The notes under the pieces are model-generated. The model saw only the letters and a program-made list of their open reading frames with translations. It had not been told where the DNA came from and ran no database searches. 44,158 bases of DNA. Source: Acetivibrio sp. MSJd-27 (lineage in GTDB: Bacteria > Bacillota > Clostridia > UMGS1840 > HGM11507). The translations under genes were made by a program, and so were the position numbers. The stretch is taken from positions 1 to 44,158 of the forward strand of contig NZ_JAHLPV010000024.1 in the NCBI RefSeq assembly GCF_018918095.1, written 5' to 3'. The stretch's first letter is position 1. Each line of letters begins with the position of its first letter. Below are positions 13,440-23,257 of the stretch, piece after piece.

Positions 13440-14918
13440 TCAGAGAATAATACAGATCAGTCCTCCGCTTCCCTCGTTGATGATCTTTTGCAGGGTTTCC
13501 TGCAGTTTGATTTGAGCGTCCTCCGGCATTCGATAGAGTTTGTTGTGCAGTCCTTCATTCACCAGCTCATGCAATGATTTTCCGAAGATGTTGGACTGCC
13601 AAATCTGTTTTGGATCGACTTCAAATTCCTGCAGCAGATAGTGTACCAGCTCTTCCGACTGTTTTTCTGTGCCGACGATAGGAGAGACCTCGGTTTCAAT
13701 ATCCGCACGAATCATGTGGATAGACGGTGCGCTGGCTTTCAGGCGCACACCGAAACGGTTGCCCTGCTTTACAATCTCGGGTTCTTCTAAAGAAAGCTCG
13801 TCGATGGTAGGCGATACAATGCCGTAGCCTTTACGCTTCACTTCACTGATAGCAACAGAAATTTTGTCATATTCTTTTTTTACTTCCGCCAACTCGGTCA
13901 GCAGGGACAGAAGCTGATCATCACTGGTGATGTCAAAACCGGAGGATTCGCTGACGATCTGATAAAACAGTTCCTCCTTGGTATCCAGTTTCACTCGCAT
14001 TTTGCCTTCGCCCAGACTGATGTTAGAAACGTTCACATCCTTGGTAAAATCAAATTCCCTGAGTGCGCCAATGGAATTTTTTACTTCCCGCACATTGGTG
14101 GTTGTTTTCACAATATCCTTGATTGCTCCGAACACGGAAGACTTCAGCCAATGGTCTACCGAGAGGCCTTCCAGCCATTTGGGAACATCAAAGCCGATTT
14201 CTTTCAGCGGAAATTCATAAAGCACGTTTTCAATCACGGACAGAATTTCCTGACTGCTGACCTCCTGACAGTTCAGAGGCATAACGGGAACGTTGTATTC
14301 CGCTTCCATGGAGGCTTTGATTTCCAGCGTCTCATCGGCGCTGGGATGTCTGGAATTCAGGACGACGATAAAAGGCTTTTTCAGCTCCTTCAGTTCGTGA
14401 ATCACCCGTTTCTCCGCCTCCACATAGTCGTCCCTTGGGATCTCAGAAATACTGCCGTCGGTGGTCACCACAAGGCCGATGGTGGAGTGTTCGTTGATGA
14501 CTTTCTTGGTTCCAATCTCCGCCGCCTGCGCGAAGGGAATGGGCTGTTCAAACCAGGGAGTGCTGACCATCCGCGGCTGATCGTTTTCAATGTGCCCCAG
14601 AGCGCTGTCTACAATATAGCCCACACAGTCAATCAGTCGTACATTGAATTTGCTGTTTTCATTCAAGCTGATTTCCACTGCTTCATTGGGAATGAATTTC
14701 GGCTCTGTTGTCATAATTGTCCGGCCCTGTGCACTTTGAGGAAGCTCATCTTTCGCACGTTCTTTTTTGAATGCGTTGGAGATGTTTGGGATCACAAGCT
14801 GATCCATAAACTTTTTGATAAAAGTACTCTTTCCGGTTCGGACAGGTCCCACAACACCTATATAGATATCTCCCTGCGTCCTTTTGGCGATATCTTCCAA
14901 AACGTCATAGTTCTGCAT
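13440..14918 (-). CDS. spoIVA: stage IV sporulation protein A (spore coat ATPase)
   Basis: With the ATG at 14918 (after AAGGGAGG) the protein is 492 residues, the same length as in Bacillus subtilis. SpoIVA hydrolyses ATP and polymerises on the forespore surface as the base layer of the spore coat; SpoVM recruits it there. The Walker A motif GPVRTGKST places Lys30 exactly as in Bacillus. The C-terminus ends in the hydrophobic GGLICIIL expected for forespore targeting. It is monocistronic with a sigma-E-like promoter. This shows that the organism, or a recent ancestor, sporulates. Confidence 0.98.
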   Translation of the reverse strand: MQNYDVLEDIAKRTQGDIYIGVVGPVRTGKSTFIKKFMDQLVIPNISNAFKKERAKDELPQSAQGRTIMTTEPKFIPNEAVEISLNENSKFNVRLIDCVGYIVDSALGHIENDQPRMVSTPWFEQPIPFAQAAEIGTKKVINEHSTIGLVVTTDGSISEIPRDDYVEAEKRVIHELKELKKPFIVVLNSRHPSADETLEIKASMEAEYNVPVMPLNCQEVSSQEILSVIENVLYEFPLKEIGFDVPKWLEGLSVDHWLKSSVFGAIKDIVKTTTNVREVKNSIGALREFDFTKDVNVSNISLGEGKMRVKLDTKEELFYQIVSESSGFDITSDDQLLSLLTELAEVKKEYDKISVAISEVKRKGYGIVSPTIDELSLEEPEIVKQGNRFGVRLKASAPSIHMIRADIETEVSPIVGTEKQSEELVHYLLQEFEVDPKQIWQSNIFGKSLHELVNEGLHNKLYRMPEDAQIKLQETLQKIINEGSGGLICIIL

Positions 14919-14961
14919 TTTATTTCCTCCCTTAATGGTGATTCGATGATCTCGTTTGTAA

Positions 14962-14991
14962 CATGTATATGTCGCTTTGATGGAAATATGA
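14962..14991 (-). promoter_or_regulatory. candidate sigma-E promoter of spoIVA
   Basis: On the minus strand TCATATT (14985-14991) matches the sigma-E -35 consensus KMATATT fully. About 15 bases on, TATACATG (14962-14969) resembles the -10 consensus CATACANT. It lies roughly 45 bases before the ATG. spoIVA is sigma-E-dependent in Bacillus. Confidence 0.6.
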
Positions 14992-15030
14992 CAGAACTTA
15001 TCCAAAAAATTTCCGCAGGCAAAGATCCTG

Positions 15031-15059
15031 TTGACAGATGAAGAAAAGCTGATTATACT
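15031..15059 (+). promoter_or_regulatory. sigma-A promoter of the AraC-family gene
   Basis: TTGACA (15031-15036), exactly 17 bases of spacer and TATACT (15054-15059) are a near-perfect vegetative promoter 20 bases upstream of the start codon. Confidence 0.85.
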
Positions 15060-15079
15060 GAAAGCAAAAAAGGAAGGGA

Positions 15080-15898
15080 ATGAATACCGTGACACAGGAT
15101 GTCAGCAACCCGCTTTTTTATAAGGATGTCAATTTTTCCATTGTCGGCGAAATGATGGTGTTCCGTTCCCATCCGAACCGGATTGAATGGTATTATAAAA
15201 ACAAAAGCGACAAAAAGAATTTTATTATATACATACTGGACAATTGGCTTTTTGCCACATACAATGGAGAGAAGCACTTTGTAAAAAAGGGGGATGTCTT
15301 TATCATCCCCAAGCTGACGGAGCAAACCGTTTACGAATCCATCGGCACCGACTGTATCCCGCAGTTTTTGGTTATTGAATTTTTTATTGAAGAAAAAGTG
15401 TTTCCATTTCCATATATCTATCATAATGTTTCAAAGAAAATATTTAATCTTATGTGCGAGATAGAGAAAAAATATTTTTCCAACAGCTTCTGCAGTAAGC
15501 TGGATCTCAAGTCTATGACCTATCAGCTTGTCAGGATGCTGGCGGAGGAATACTTTACGAGAAACTATTTCTCCAAGCAATATAACCGGATTAAGGAATC
15601 TATGCATTATATGGATGAAAATTACTTCCGGCATAATTTGAGCATCGAACAGATTGCCCAGACTTCATCCCTGAGCGTCAGCCATTTCCGCAAACTGTTT
15701 AAGGAAGTGACCGGACAGACACCCATTCAGTATTTGACCCAGTTAAAGCTCAAGCAAGCATTTGCGCTGCTGGGGCAGACAAATACTCCGGTTTCGGAGA
15801 TTGCAGCTATGCTTGGATTTGAAAATCAATACTATTTCTCCAATTTTTTTAAAAAACATGCAGGGCTTAGTCCTCTGTCTTATCGCAATGGAAAATAG
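15080..15898 (+). CDS. AraC-family transcriptional regulator
   Basis: A 272-residue regulator. The N-terminal 150 residues form a cupin-like sensor (YIYHNVS, KKGDVFIIPKL). The C-terminal 100 residues hold the two helix-turn-helix motifs of AraC/XylS proteins (LSIEQIAQTSSLSVSHFRKL and VSEIAAMLGFENQYYFSNFF). Such proteins usually activate sugar-use genes in response to a carbohydrate. The downstream secreted GLUG and heparinase-like proteins are the obvious targets. Start: ATG at 15080 after AAGGAAGGG; a GTG at 15089 is also possible. A terminator separates it from the next genes. Confidence 0.93.
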   Translation: MNTVTQDVSNPLFYKDVNFSIVGEMMVFRSHPNRIEWYYKNKSDKKNFIIYILDNWLFATYNGEKHFVKKGDVFIIPKLTEQTVYESIGTDCIPQFLVIEFFIEEKVFPFPYIYHNVSKKIFNLMCEIEKKYFSNSFCSKLDLKSMTYQLVRMLAEEYFTRNYFSKQYNRIKESMHYMDENYFRHNLSIEQIAQTSSLSVSHFRKLFKEVTGQTPIQYLTQLKLKQAFALLGQTNTPVSEIAAMLGFENQYYFSNFFKKHAGLSPLSYRNGK

Positions 15899-15980
15899 CT
15901 CCCATAAAATAAAATCTAAAAATATATTTTAATAGAGAAATCGAAAATGTGAAAAAAATAACATAAATCAGTTGTCATCC

Positions 15981-16012
15981 GTTCTCTGCTCTTATGCAGA
16001 GAACTATTTTTT
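15981..16012 (+). terminator. terminator after the AraC-family gene
   Basis: GTTCTCTGC (15981-15989) pairs with GCAGAGAAC (15996-16004), followed by TATTTTTT. It separates the regulator from the next transcription unit. That unit has a TATACT -10 at 16082-16087 but no good -35, as for an activator-dependent promoter. Confidence 0.85.
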
Positions 16013-16139
16013 GAACAAAATAATAAGCGAAAATTATAAAAAATAATGGGAATTTCTATTTTTCTTTCCAGATTGAAATGATATACTAAAATTAGATTTT
16101 TAGAATATGACAGATCAAGCAGGAAAGAGGTGAAATGAT

Positions 16140-16289
16140 ATGAAATATGAGAGGCCGGTCATCGGTATAAGGCCTTTTTACAGCGAGGAACCCATTGCGG
16201 CTGGCACATTGGAGGATTATCTTGCGGAACATTCGATTCAGTCACATGCTCCGATTGCTTCCTATGAAGTGACATCATTGGCTAATTAA
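16140..16289 (+). CDS. 49-residue open frame ahead of the secreted proteins
   Basis: The ATG follows a good site (AAGAGGTG, seven bases). The peptide starts MKYERPVIGIRPFYSEEP and ends SYEVTSLAN; it has no signal peptide or membrane helix. The start recalls the N-terminus of L-fucose-isomerase-type enzymes (IGIRP followed by a helix), so this could be a deletion relic of a sugar isomerase with its ribosome-binding site kept. It could also be a true small protein. No firm homology is claimed. It lies 41 bases before the GLUG gene and is probably co-transcribed. Confidence 0.45.
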   Translation: MKYERPVIGIRPFYSEEPIAAGTLEDYLAEHSIQSHAPIASYEVTSLAN

Positions 16290-16330
16290 AAATCTGTAAA
16301 GATATATAAATCATAACAAGGAGGGTAAAT

Positions 16331-19270
16331 ATGAAACAAAAAATTTCAATGTTGCTATGTGTGGTTCTTTTGCTGGGAAGCCTTTTGGTTGTCGGGAGCG
16401 CGGAAGAGATGATTCCTTCTGCTTCTCTGACGCAGAAAAGCATTGACGGTGCTGTTTGGTATGAGATTGCGTCCAGTGAAGACTTTTATGCAATTGCAAC
16501 GGTCGGTACTGACAAAAATTATGCGCTGACCTCCGATACGGTTTCTCTGAGAACAGAGGAAGGGTATACGCCAATTGCGGACTTTGCAGGAAAACTGGTT
16601 GGATGCAATAAAGCGGCTTTTGATGCCGGAATACTGCAGGAAGAAATGAGGACCATCACGCTGGAACTCAGCGGAACGGCAGACAAGCTTGGTGTTTTTG
16701 AATCTGCCGGAACGGGTTTCTCCATACGCAATCTTCATCTGAATGGTACGGTCAGCAATACACAAACATACACCGGATCTCTGTTCGGCATCATTGCATG
16801 TGCAGGGGAACTAAAAAACTGCGTCAATGACTGTAAGATTAACGGAAAAAATTATACCGGCGGGCTGGTTGGCTCCTATGCGGCCACCAGCACGGTGACA
16901 GTCAATTTTGAAAATGTTGTCAATCACGGGGACATTTCCGGCGGAACCGGTGTGGGGGGAATTATGGGAAACATGAGCAGAGGTTCCGTTTCCAATGCAG
17001 CCAACTATGGTTCGGTTACCGGAAATCAGGCGGTCGGGGGTATTTTCGGAAACTGCCGGCACACGATTACGGTTGAAAAGGCTTTCAATGCGGGAACCAT
17101 TCAGGCAACCGGCACGGACAGCAGCAAAAATCCGGGAGCCGGAGGGATCATCGGAGGTTTGAAACTGGGGTGGTCAAACCATGTTGTTTTAACTCTGAAA
17201 AATGCGTTTAATACAGCTTCGGTCACCAATGGCGCGGGGACTGCATATGCCGGCGCGCTGATTGGAAATCAAGCGAATGCGGAGAATCTGACGATCACAA
17301 ACACCATTTCCAATTGTTATAATGCGGCGCAGGGAACCGCACTGTTTGGAACGGCGGTTGACGGGAGCAAAACAAATATTTATTATATCAGTGATATCAC
17401 GGACTTACCCTCCGGAGGGCTGACGGAGAGCGAAATGAAAAAGGCGGAGAGCTTTAACGGCTTTGATTTTGAAACGGTCTGGGAGATGAACGCGGCCGGT
17501 TCGGATTATCCTTATCCGCAGCTGAAAGAAAATACATATATTTATACCGTTAGTTGGGGCACCGAGGAACATCCCTATGAAATTGATTCGTCTCAAAAAT
17601 TTCAAGAGATGATTTCTGCCCATGGTACGGAGGGGGTATATTTTAAACTGACGCAGGATATCGCGCTTCCCGATACCTACACGCCTCTTCCGTTCTCTGG
17701 AAACTTCGACGGAAACGGAAAAACAATCACAGTAGACATGACTCTTCCGGATCAGGATAATGTTGGACTGTTTTCAGAGCTTTCCGGAAAGACCGTGATT
17801 GAAAATCTTACGGTTGACGGCACCATATCAGCGCGGGGAAATGTGGGGGGCTTTGCCGGAATAACCAATACAAGCACGCTTGACTCCGCATCTGTAATCC
17901 GAAATTGCGTGAACCGTGCCAATATCACGGGGACAAAGAATTATATCGGAGGAATTATCGGCAACAGCCCGCTGACAGGCAGCTGTACCATCACGGTTTC
18001 CAACTGTGAGAATCACGGCAACATTACGGCGGCAATCTTTGCCGGCGGGATTGCGGGATTGCTGTCACGGGCGGAGAACTGCCGGAATTTCGGAAAGGTT
18101 GAGTCTGTGACCTCAGCAGCCGGAGGAATCGCAGGGAATATCAGACAGTGCGTCACAAGCTATAACAAGGGCGAAATCCGCAGCAATACCAATTCAGCGG
18201 GAGGAATTGCAGGGTATCCAAGCAGCGGATCCGGTGTATTGCTTCGGGATTGCTACAATACAGGAGATATTTATCTGAATTCTGCAGAGGATAATCGGAT
18301 CGGCGGGATTGTCGGAGAAATAAAATCGCTTACGAACAGCACGATCCAAAATTGTTATACCGTGGGAAACCTTTATAAAAACAATACATTGGTTTCCAAT
18401 GCTGCGTTTCCAAGCAATTATGCTGCAGAGTTGAAGACAGCCGCCAACATTTATTTTCTGTCATCTGCTGAGGGCGGCATAACCTTGGCTCAGATGAGAG
18501 CAATGACCTCTGCCGAGCTTTCCGATTCCTTTTCCGTATCAGAGGACGGCGCATATCCATTCCCGGTTCTCCGTTCGAATCCAAATCAGGGGGGAGTGAC
18601 AATCCATACCGTTAACCTGTCGGCTGATACGGCAAACGGAAGAATAACTCCTTCCGGCACTCTCTATCTGAAAGACGGAGACAGGTTGAAAATAGAACTG
18701 ATGCCGGATGAAAATTATATGCTGAGCCAATTCCTGATTGACGGCACCGATCTCAAGGCCTTGGTCAGCAAGGAGGGGATATATACCACTCTGGTTCAGA
18801 ATGACATGGTAATCTCGGCAGAGTTTGTTTTGGATGAGAGGGAGCCGGTGGTTTCTTCTCCGCTGGAAGCGTTTTCTGCTAATATTTCTGCCGTCTCCCT
18901 GTCCGGCAAGCTGTCTGAAACAGAACTGCAGGCAGTGATCGGCAAACCGGTTCTTCTGGCTTTTGCCGCGACAAGCGGTTCCAATGCGGCATACACTTTG
19001 ATTGATTACGGAATGGTCATTTCAAAAACCGATGCGATGCCTGAGATGAATAAAGCGGGCTGTGTCACAGCCAGCATAAAAGATCATTTTGATGTGTTCC
19101 GGACACAGTACGGAATTCTGTTTTATGGCGATGGATTTATCGAAGACGGAACGGTTTACTATATTCGTCCCTATGCAGTGTATCAGAAAGGGAGCGAAAC
19201 AGTAGTCATTTACGGAGAAAATGTGATGACTGCGAATCCCTTTTCCATTACAGAAGGAAGTGCGGAATAG
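16331..19270 (+). CDS. large secreted GLUG-repeat protein
   Basis: A 979-residue protein with a signal peptide (hydrophobic core LLCVVLLLGSLLVVGSA, cleavage near residue 25). It contains many GLUG-type beta-helix repeats of the form GGIIGN or GGFAGI followed by a Cys-Asn turn (for example NVGGFAGIT, AGGIAG). These lie in two blocks of about 130-340 and 430-720, split by a YTVSWGTEEHPYEI linker typical of GLUG proteins. A compact beta repeat (about 755-835) and a C-terminal domain of about 140 residues follow. No anchor motif or S-layer domain is seen. It probably binds or holds surface glycans. The start is set by AAGGAGGG. The heparinase-like gene follows 24 bases on. Confidence 0.88.
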   Translation: MKQKISMLLCVVLLLGSLLVVGSAEEMIPSASLTQKSIDGAVWYEIASSEDFYAIATVGTDKNYALTSDTVSLRTEEGYTPIADFAGKLVGCNKAAFDAGILQEEMRTITLELSGTADKLGVFESAGTGFSIRNLHLNGTVSNTQTYTGSLFGIIACAGELKNCVNDCKINGKNYTGGLVGSYAATSTVTVNFENVVNHGDISGGTGVGGIMGNMSRGSVSNAANYGSVTGNQAVGGIFGNCRHTITVEKAFNAGTIQATGTDSSKNPGAGGIIGGLKLGWSNHVVLTLKNAFNTASVTNGAGTAYAGALIGNQANAENLTITNTISNCYNAAQGTALFGTAVDGSKTNIYYISDITDLPSGGLTESEMKKAESFNGFDFETVWEMNAAGSDYPYPQLKENTYIYTVSWGTEEHPYEIDSSQKFQEMISAHGTEGVYFKLTQDIALPDTYTPLPFSGNFDGNGKTITVDMTLPDQDNVGLFSELSGKTVIENLTVDGTISARGNVGGFAGITNTSTLDSASVIRNCVNRANITGTKNYIGGIIGNSPLTGSCTITVSNCENHGNITAAIFAGGIAGLLSRAENCRNFGKVESVTSAAGGIAGNIRQCVTSYNKGEIRSNTNSAGGIAGYPSSGSGVLLRDCYNTGDIYLNSAEDNRIGGIVGEIKSLTNSTIQNCYTVGNLYKNNTLVSNAAFPSNYAAELKTAANIYFLSSAEGGITLAQMRAMTSAELSDSFSVSEDGAYPFPVLRSNPNQGGVTIHTVNLSADTANGRITPSGTLYLKDGDRLKIELMPDENYMLSQFLIDGTDLKALVSKEGIYTTLVQNDMVISAEFVLDEREPVVSSPLEAFSANISAVSLSGKLSETELQAVIGKPVLLAFAATSGSNAAYTLIDYGMVISKTDAMPEMNKAGCVTASIKDHFDVFRTQYGILFYGDGFIEDGTVYYIRPYAVYQKGSETVVIYGENVMTANPFSITEGSAE

Positions 19271-19294
19271 AACCCGCCTAAGGAGGAATGCATA

Positions 19295-22200
19295 ATGTTG
19301 AAAAAAGTGCTTGGCACCATTCTTGCGTGCAGTTTTTTGTTCTCCTGCTTTCCGGCACCGCCGGCTTCGGCGGCGGACGGACCATTTTCTGACTGGACAG
19401 AGATAAAGGGTTTAGGAAATTTAAATAATTCGGATCTATACTGGGAGACCGAGGACACTGCGGAAGGACTGACGATAAACAAGGGATACTTCACCAATAT
19501 GACCTACGGATCCAATATTACCCAGATGCCCACTTTCCGGTGGTGCGTCGGAGGAACGCCGGAAGGCTATCCGGACAGCGATTTTACCGCGAATCCTCAG
19601 CTTGTCGAGATAGCTGAGGAGGAAGGGGAAAAGGCAGTCCATATAGATTCCCCGGTAAACGGCTACGGCATCACGCTTCAGTTTCCGGTGCTGGAGTTTG
19701 ACGGGACATACACAAAGGATCATTATTACAAGATTACATACAAGGCGAAGAAAAAGGACGGCGGCATTGTGGAGGGCGGCAACAATCGTTTCTTCACTAT
19801 GGTCGACTTCAAGGACAGTGCGAATAAAAGACTTTCTACAACGCGCTCCGTCTTTGTTAATCCCTCCGATTCCTTTCAGGAATACGAGATGTATGTGGCA
19901 AATATTCCGGAGACTGCCACCAAAATGACGGTGTTTTTCGCCCTGTCAGCGGCCAGTGCGGTGCGGGATGTCTATATCGCGGATGTGAAGGTATATGTGA
20001 AAGACGGCTCAAAACCCCTTGTCTTGTATGACATGCCGGCTTTTACGCCGCCGGCAAACCAGCATCCCCGGGTATACTTTACAAAGCAGGATATTCCGAA
20101 CATTCTCGCCAATTATGATCATCCGCAGAATGCAAATGCAAAGGCGCAGTTTGAGGAGGATCTGAGCAAGCCGGTGGACGGGAACCTTTCCGGTGGGATG
20201 CTGAATTCCGCAACACTGGGACTGATTCAGAGCAGGGCTTTCCACTATGCAGTCTGGGGAAATCGGGAATCCGGCGAAATGGCCGTCAAAGCCATGCGGG
20301 ATTTTGTCAACACGGTGAACTATGCCGCTTCGGAATACAACAATCAGGGCTTTCTGATTTTTACCATCGGTGCGGTGTACGACTGGTGCTTTCCTCTGCT
20401 GTCGGAAGAGGATAAAACGTTTTTCCAGAACAAGGCGGAGGACGTGATGCGGGTGTGGGAGGTTGGTTACCCGGTTCCGGCGCAAAGCGTCATCAATACA
20501 CACTCCGCCGAGGCAATGCTGATGAGGGACCAGCTTGCGCTGGCGATCGCCATGTATGACGAGCGGCCGGATATCTATCAGAACATTGGCGGACGGTACT
20601 TTGCCGAAATGGTGGAAGCCCGCAAGTTTATGGCGCAGGCACAGATATTCGTGCAGAGCAGCTGTTATATGGGGATGCGCTTCCAGTGGGAGATTCTGTC
20701 TTCTATCATGATGGATAAGATAGGGATGCCAAATGTGTTCGGTGAGGATCTGCACAAGGTGCTGTACGGCTTTCTGTATGCACGGCGCGCAGACGGTCAG
20801 CTTCTGCGGTGGGGGGATTCCGATCAGAACAATACAAAGCCTGGTGTTTACGATACGGATGCAACACGCGCGTTGTTTTTGGCTGGAAATTATTACAAGG
20901 ACCCCTATCTGAAAGGGCAGGCTCTGCTGCAAAATCCAGGGATTCAGGTTTCTCCTACAAGCGGAAATCAGACCATGACCTCGATTGAGGTTCTGCTTTT
21001 TAACGATCCGTCGGTGGAGGGAAAAGCGGTCAGCGATCTGCCGCTTTCCGCTTATTATCCTTCCCCCAGAGGCGGCATGATCGCCCGGACCGGATGGCAG
21101 GACGGGATAGATTCCCCTGCTGTGGTAGCGGATATGAAGGTGAATGAATATTGGACGATGAACCATCAGCATCTGGACGCCGGATCGTTTCAGATTTACT
21201 ATAAGGGGGCGCTTGCCAACGATACCGGCTACTATCAGGCAGGCCGGAGCGGAGATCCCAAGAAGAACGAGGGAAACACGGTATACGGAACCGTCCATTT
21301 TCACAATTATGCCCGACGGACCATTGCCCACAACTGTATGCTGGTCTATGATCCCGACGAACTGGACATGTATTTCAACGGTTATGTGAACGATGGAGGC
21401 CAGCGGCTGCCAAACAATGACTGCTATCCAATGAACATAGAGGAATATCTGGAACTGGAGAAGGAATACCGCACCGGAACCGTGCTGGGACAGGAATTCG
21501 GCCCCGATCCCTATGTACCCGATTACACCTATCTGAAGGGGGATATTGCGGCTGCCTATTCCGATAAAGTATCCGAGTATGAGAGGAGCTTCCAGTTCCT
21601 CAATCTGAAGGATGAGGAGCATCCCGCGGCCATGCTGGTGTTTGACCGGGTGGTGTCCGCCGATCCGGCTTTTAAGAAAAGCTGGCTGCTGCACGGACTG
21701 GAGGAGCCGGAGATCACTGGAAATCAGACGGTATTCCGTGATACCCGGGAGGGATACAACGGCAAGCTGACGGTGGATACCCTCCTTCCCTTGCCGGACA
21801 ATACCTCTATTGAAGCGGTGGGCGGCGAAGGCAAAGAATTTTTGGTGAATGGCACCAATTACTGGGCGGAAACGCTTAAGGGAGGAGTCAACGAGGGAGG
21901 AGGATACCGGATTGAGGTATCTCCAAAAAAAGCGGCCGCAGAGGATTATTTCCTGAATGTCCTGCAGGTGGGGGATAATGAACCGGATACCCCACCTCTG
22001 GAGGTCACGAAGCTGGAAACCGAAAAATTTGTCGGGGCGAAGCTGGCTGATCGGGTTGCACTGTTCGGAAAATTCCGCGACCGGACAGCGGAAAGCGTGA
22101 ACTTCTCCTTTGAGGGAGAGGGGAGATATCAAATCACAGTGGCCGATCTGCAGTGCGGAACCTGGGCGGTTCAACGAAACGGAGAGACTCTTGCCGAGGT

Positions 22201-23113
22201 TTTTGCAACGCAGGAGGGCGGCATTGTCTCCTTTGAAGGGGAAGCAGGGGACTACCGGCTTACCTATGCGGGAGCCTGCGGAAGCAGAGAAGAACCGTCA
22301 GGACAGCCTCCGCAGCAGGATGAGGGAATCCGTATCAGAGTGAACAACCGGCTGATTTATTCCGATGTTGCTCCCGTCACTATCAATGACCGAACGATGG
22401 TACCCATGCGGGCCGTATTTCAGAACCTTCAGGCGGAAGTGGAATGGGATGAGGCAACCATGAGCGCCACCGCTGTGAAAGAGAATACCACCATCCGGAT
22501 TACCGACGGTTCGGAAACGGCTTATGTCAATGGAGAAGCTGTGACACTCGATTCGCCGGCTGTGATACGGGACGGAAGATTTCTTGTTCCGGTACGGTTT
22601 GTCTCCGAGAGTTTCGGGGCCAGGGTTGTCTGGGAGGAATTCTCAAAAACGGTGGACATCACTTATAACGCCGGCGTTTCGGAGGAAAATTATCACAATA
22701 TCACGGGATGGCTCCCTGTGGCTGCTATGGAGCAGAGCGGTGACGACGGGGCAGGCAATGTGATTGAACAGACAAGAGACGGAGCGTTCTCCACATCCTG
22801 GGGTGTTCAGGGGGTGGAAGGCTCCGACAGTGCATGGGGAATTTATGATTTTGGTCAAATCCGTGAGGTCGAAAAAGTTATGATTGCCTTTATCAAGGGG
22901 ACAGAACGGATATATACCTTCACTCTGCAAACCTCTGAGGACGGGAAGTCCTGGAAAACGGTTTTGGATCAGGCGAAATCCAGCGGAACTTCCAATCAGT
23001 TTGAAACATTTGCCTTTGATAAAACCAAAGCCAGATATATGAAATATATCGGATATGGAAATTCAGTGAACTTATGGAGCAATATCAGCGAAATTGTATT
23101 TATAGGGAAATAA
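19295..23113 (+). CDS. secreted heparinase II/III-like polysaccharide lyase, multidomain
   Basis: A 1272-residue exported protein (signal peptide ending PASA|AD near residue 27). An N-terminal carbohydrate-binding-like beta domain (about 30-240) precedes an (alpha/alpha) toroid and the heparinase II/III beta-sandwich. The motif MNHQHLDAGSFQIYY (about 620) and AHNCML (about 678) fit the lyase catalytic region. Residues 1014-1125 look like a copper amine oxidase N-terminal-type domain (two repeats with MVPMRAVF and LVPVRFV), and 1149-1272 like an F5/8 discoidin domain. Likely an acidic-polysaccharide lyase; the substrate is not predictable. The start has AAGGAGG. Confidence 0.9.
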   Translation: MLKKVLGTILACSFLFSCFPAPPASAADGPFSDWTEIKGLGNLNNSDLYWETEDTAEGLTINKGYFTNMTYGSNITQMPTFRWCVGGTPEGYPDSDFTANPQLVEIAEEEGEKAVHIDSPVNGYGITLQFPVLEFDGTYTKDHYYKITYKAKKKDGGIVEGGNNRFFTMVDFKDSANKRLSTTRSVFVNPSDSFQEYEMYVANIPETATKMTVFFALSAASAVRDVYIADVKVYVKDGSKPLVLYDMPAFTPPANQHPRVYFTKQDIPNILANYDHPQNANAKAQFEEDLSKPVDGNLSGGMLNSATLGLIQSRAFHYAVWGNRESGEMAVKAMRDFVNTVNYAASEYNNQGFLIFTIGAVYDWCFPLLSEEDKTFFQNKAEDVMRVWEVGYPVPAQSVINTHSAEAMLMRDQLALAIAMYDERPDIYQNIGGRYFAEMVEARKFMAQAQIFVQSSCYMGMRFQWEILSSIMMDKIGMPNVFGEDLHKVLYGFLYARRADGQLLRWGDSDQNNTKPGVYDTDATRALFLAGNYYKDPYLKGQALLQNPGIQVSPTSGNQTMTSIEVLLFNDPSVEGKAVSDLPLSAYYPSPRGGMIARTGWQDGIDSPAVVADMKVNEYWTMNHQHLDAGSFQIYYKGALANDTGYYQAGRSGDPKKNEGNTVYGTVHFHNYARRTIAHNCMLVYDPDELDMYFNGYVNDGGQRLPNNDCYPMNIEEYLELEKEYRTGTVLGQEFGPDPYVPDYTYLKGDIAAAYSDKVSEYERSFQFLNLKDEEHPAAMLVFDRVVSADPAFKKSWLLHGLEEPEITGNQTVFRDTREGYNGKLTVDTLLPLPDNTSIEAVGGEGKEFLVNGTNYWAETLKGGVNEGGGYRIEVSPKKAAAEDYFLNVLQVGDNEPDTPPLEVTKLETEKFVGAKLADRVALFGKFRDRTAESVNFSFEGEGRYQITVADLQCGTWAVQRNGETLAEVFATQEGGIVSFEGEAGDYRLTYAGACGSREEPSGQPPQQDEGIRIRVNNRLIYSDVAPVTINDRTMVPMRAVFQNLQAEVEWDEATMSATAVKENTTIRITDGSETAYVNGEAVTLDSPAVIRDGRFLVPVRFVSESFGARVVWEEFSKTVDITYNAGVSEENYHNITGWLPVAAMEQSGDDGAGNVIEQTRDGAFSTSWGVQGVEGSDSAWGIYDFGQIREVEKVMIAFIKGTERIYTFTLQTSEDGKSWKTVLDQAKSSGTSNQFETFAFDKTKARYMKYIGYGNSVNLWSNISEIVFIGK

Positions 23114-23118
23114 ATACA

Positions 23119-23163
23119 AGGGCTGCAGCAGAAAGAAAATCTGCTGCAGCCCTGTTTTTTTCT
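23119..23163 (+). terminator. terminator of the secreted-protein operon
   Basis: AGGGCTGCAGCAGA (23119-23132) pairs perfectly with 23140-23153, then a run of T residues follows. Confidence 0.92.
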
Positions 23164-23212
23164 CTTTTCAATTTTTCGATTATCATTGCGTCGAAATTTG
23201 CGAACTCATGAA

Positions 23213-23245
23213 AAGAGCACTGCGGATAAATAGCGCAGTGCTCTT
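23213..23245 (-). terminator. terminator of nagA
   Basis: AAGAGCACTGCG (23213-23224) pairs perfectly with 23234-23245 around a 9-base loop. Short T tract on the minus strand, directly after the nagA stop codon. Confidence 0.82.
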
Positions 23246-23257
23246 GCTTTCAAAAAA

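Noticed and set aside
14919-15096. Upstream extension of the spoIVA frame by about 59 codons
   Set aside because: It runs through the promoter region and lacks a ribosome-binding site; the ATG at 14918 gives the exact family length and has AAGGGAGG.
20009-22174. 721-codon open frame on the minus strand inside the heparinase-like gene
   Set aside because: It is antisense to a clear multidomain protein, with no family-like segments; long antisense frames arise from codon bias.
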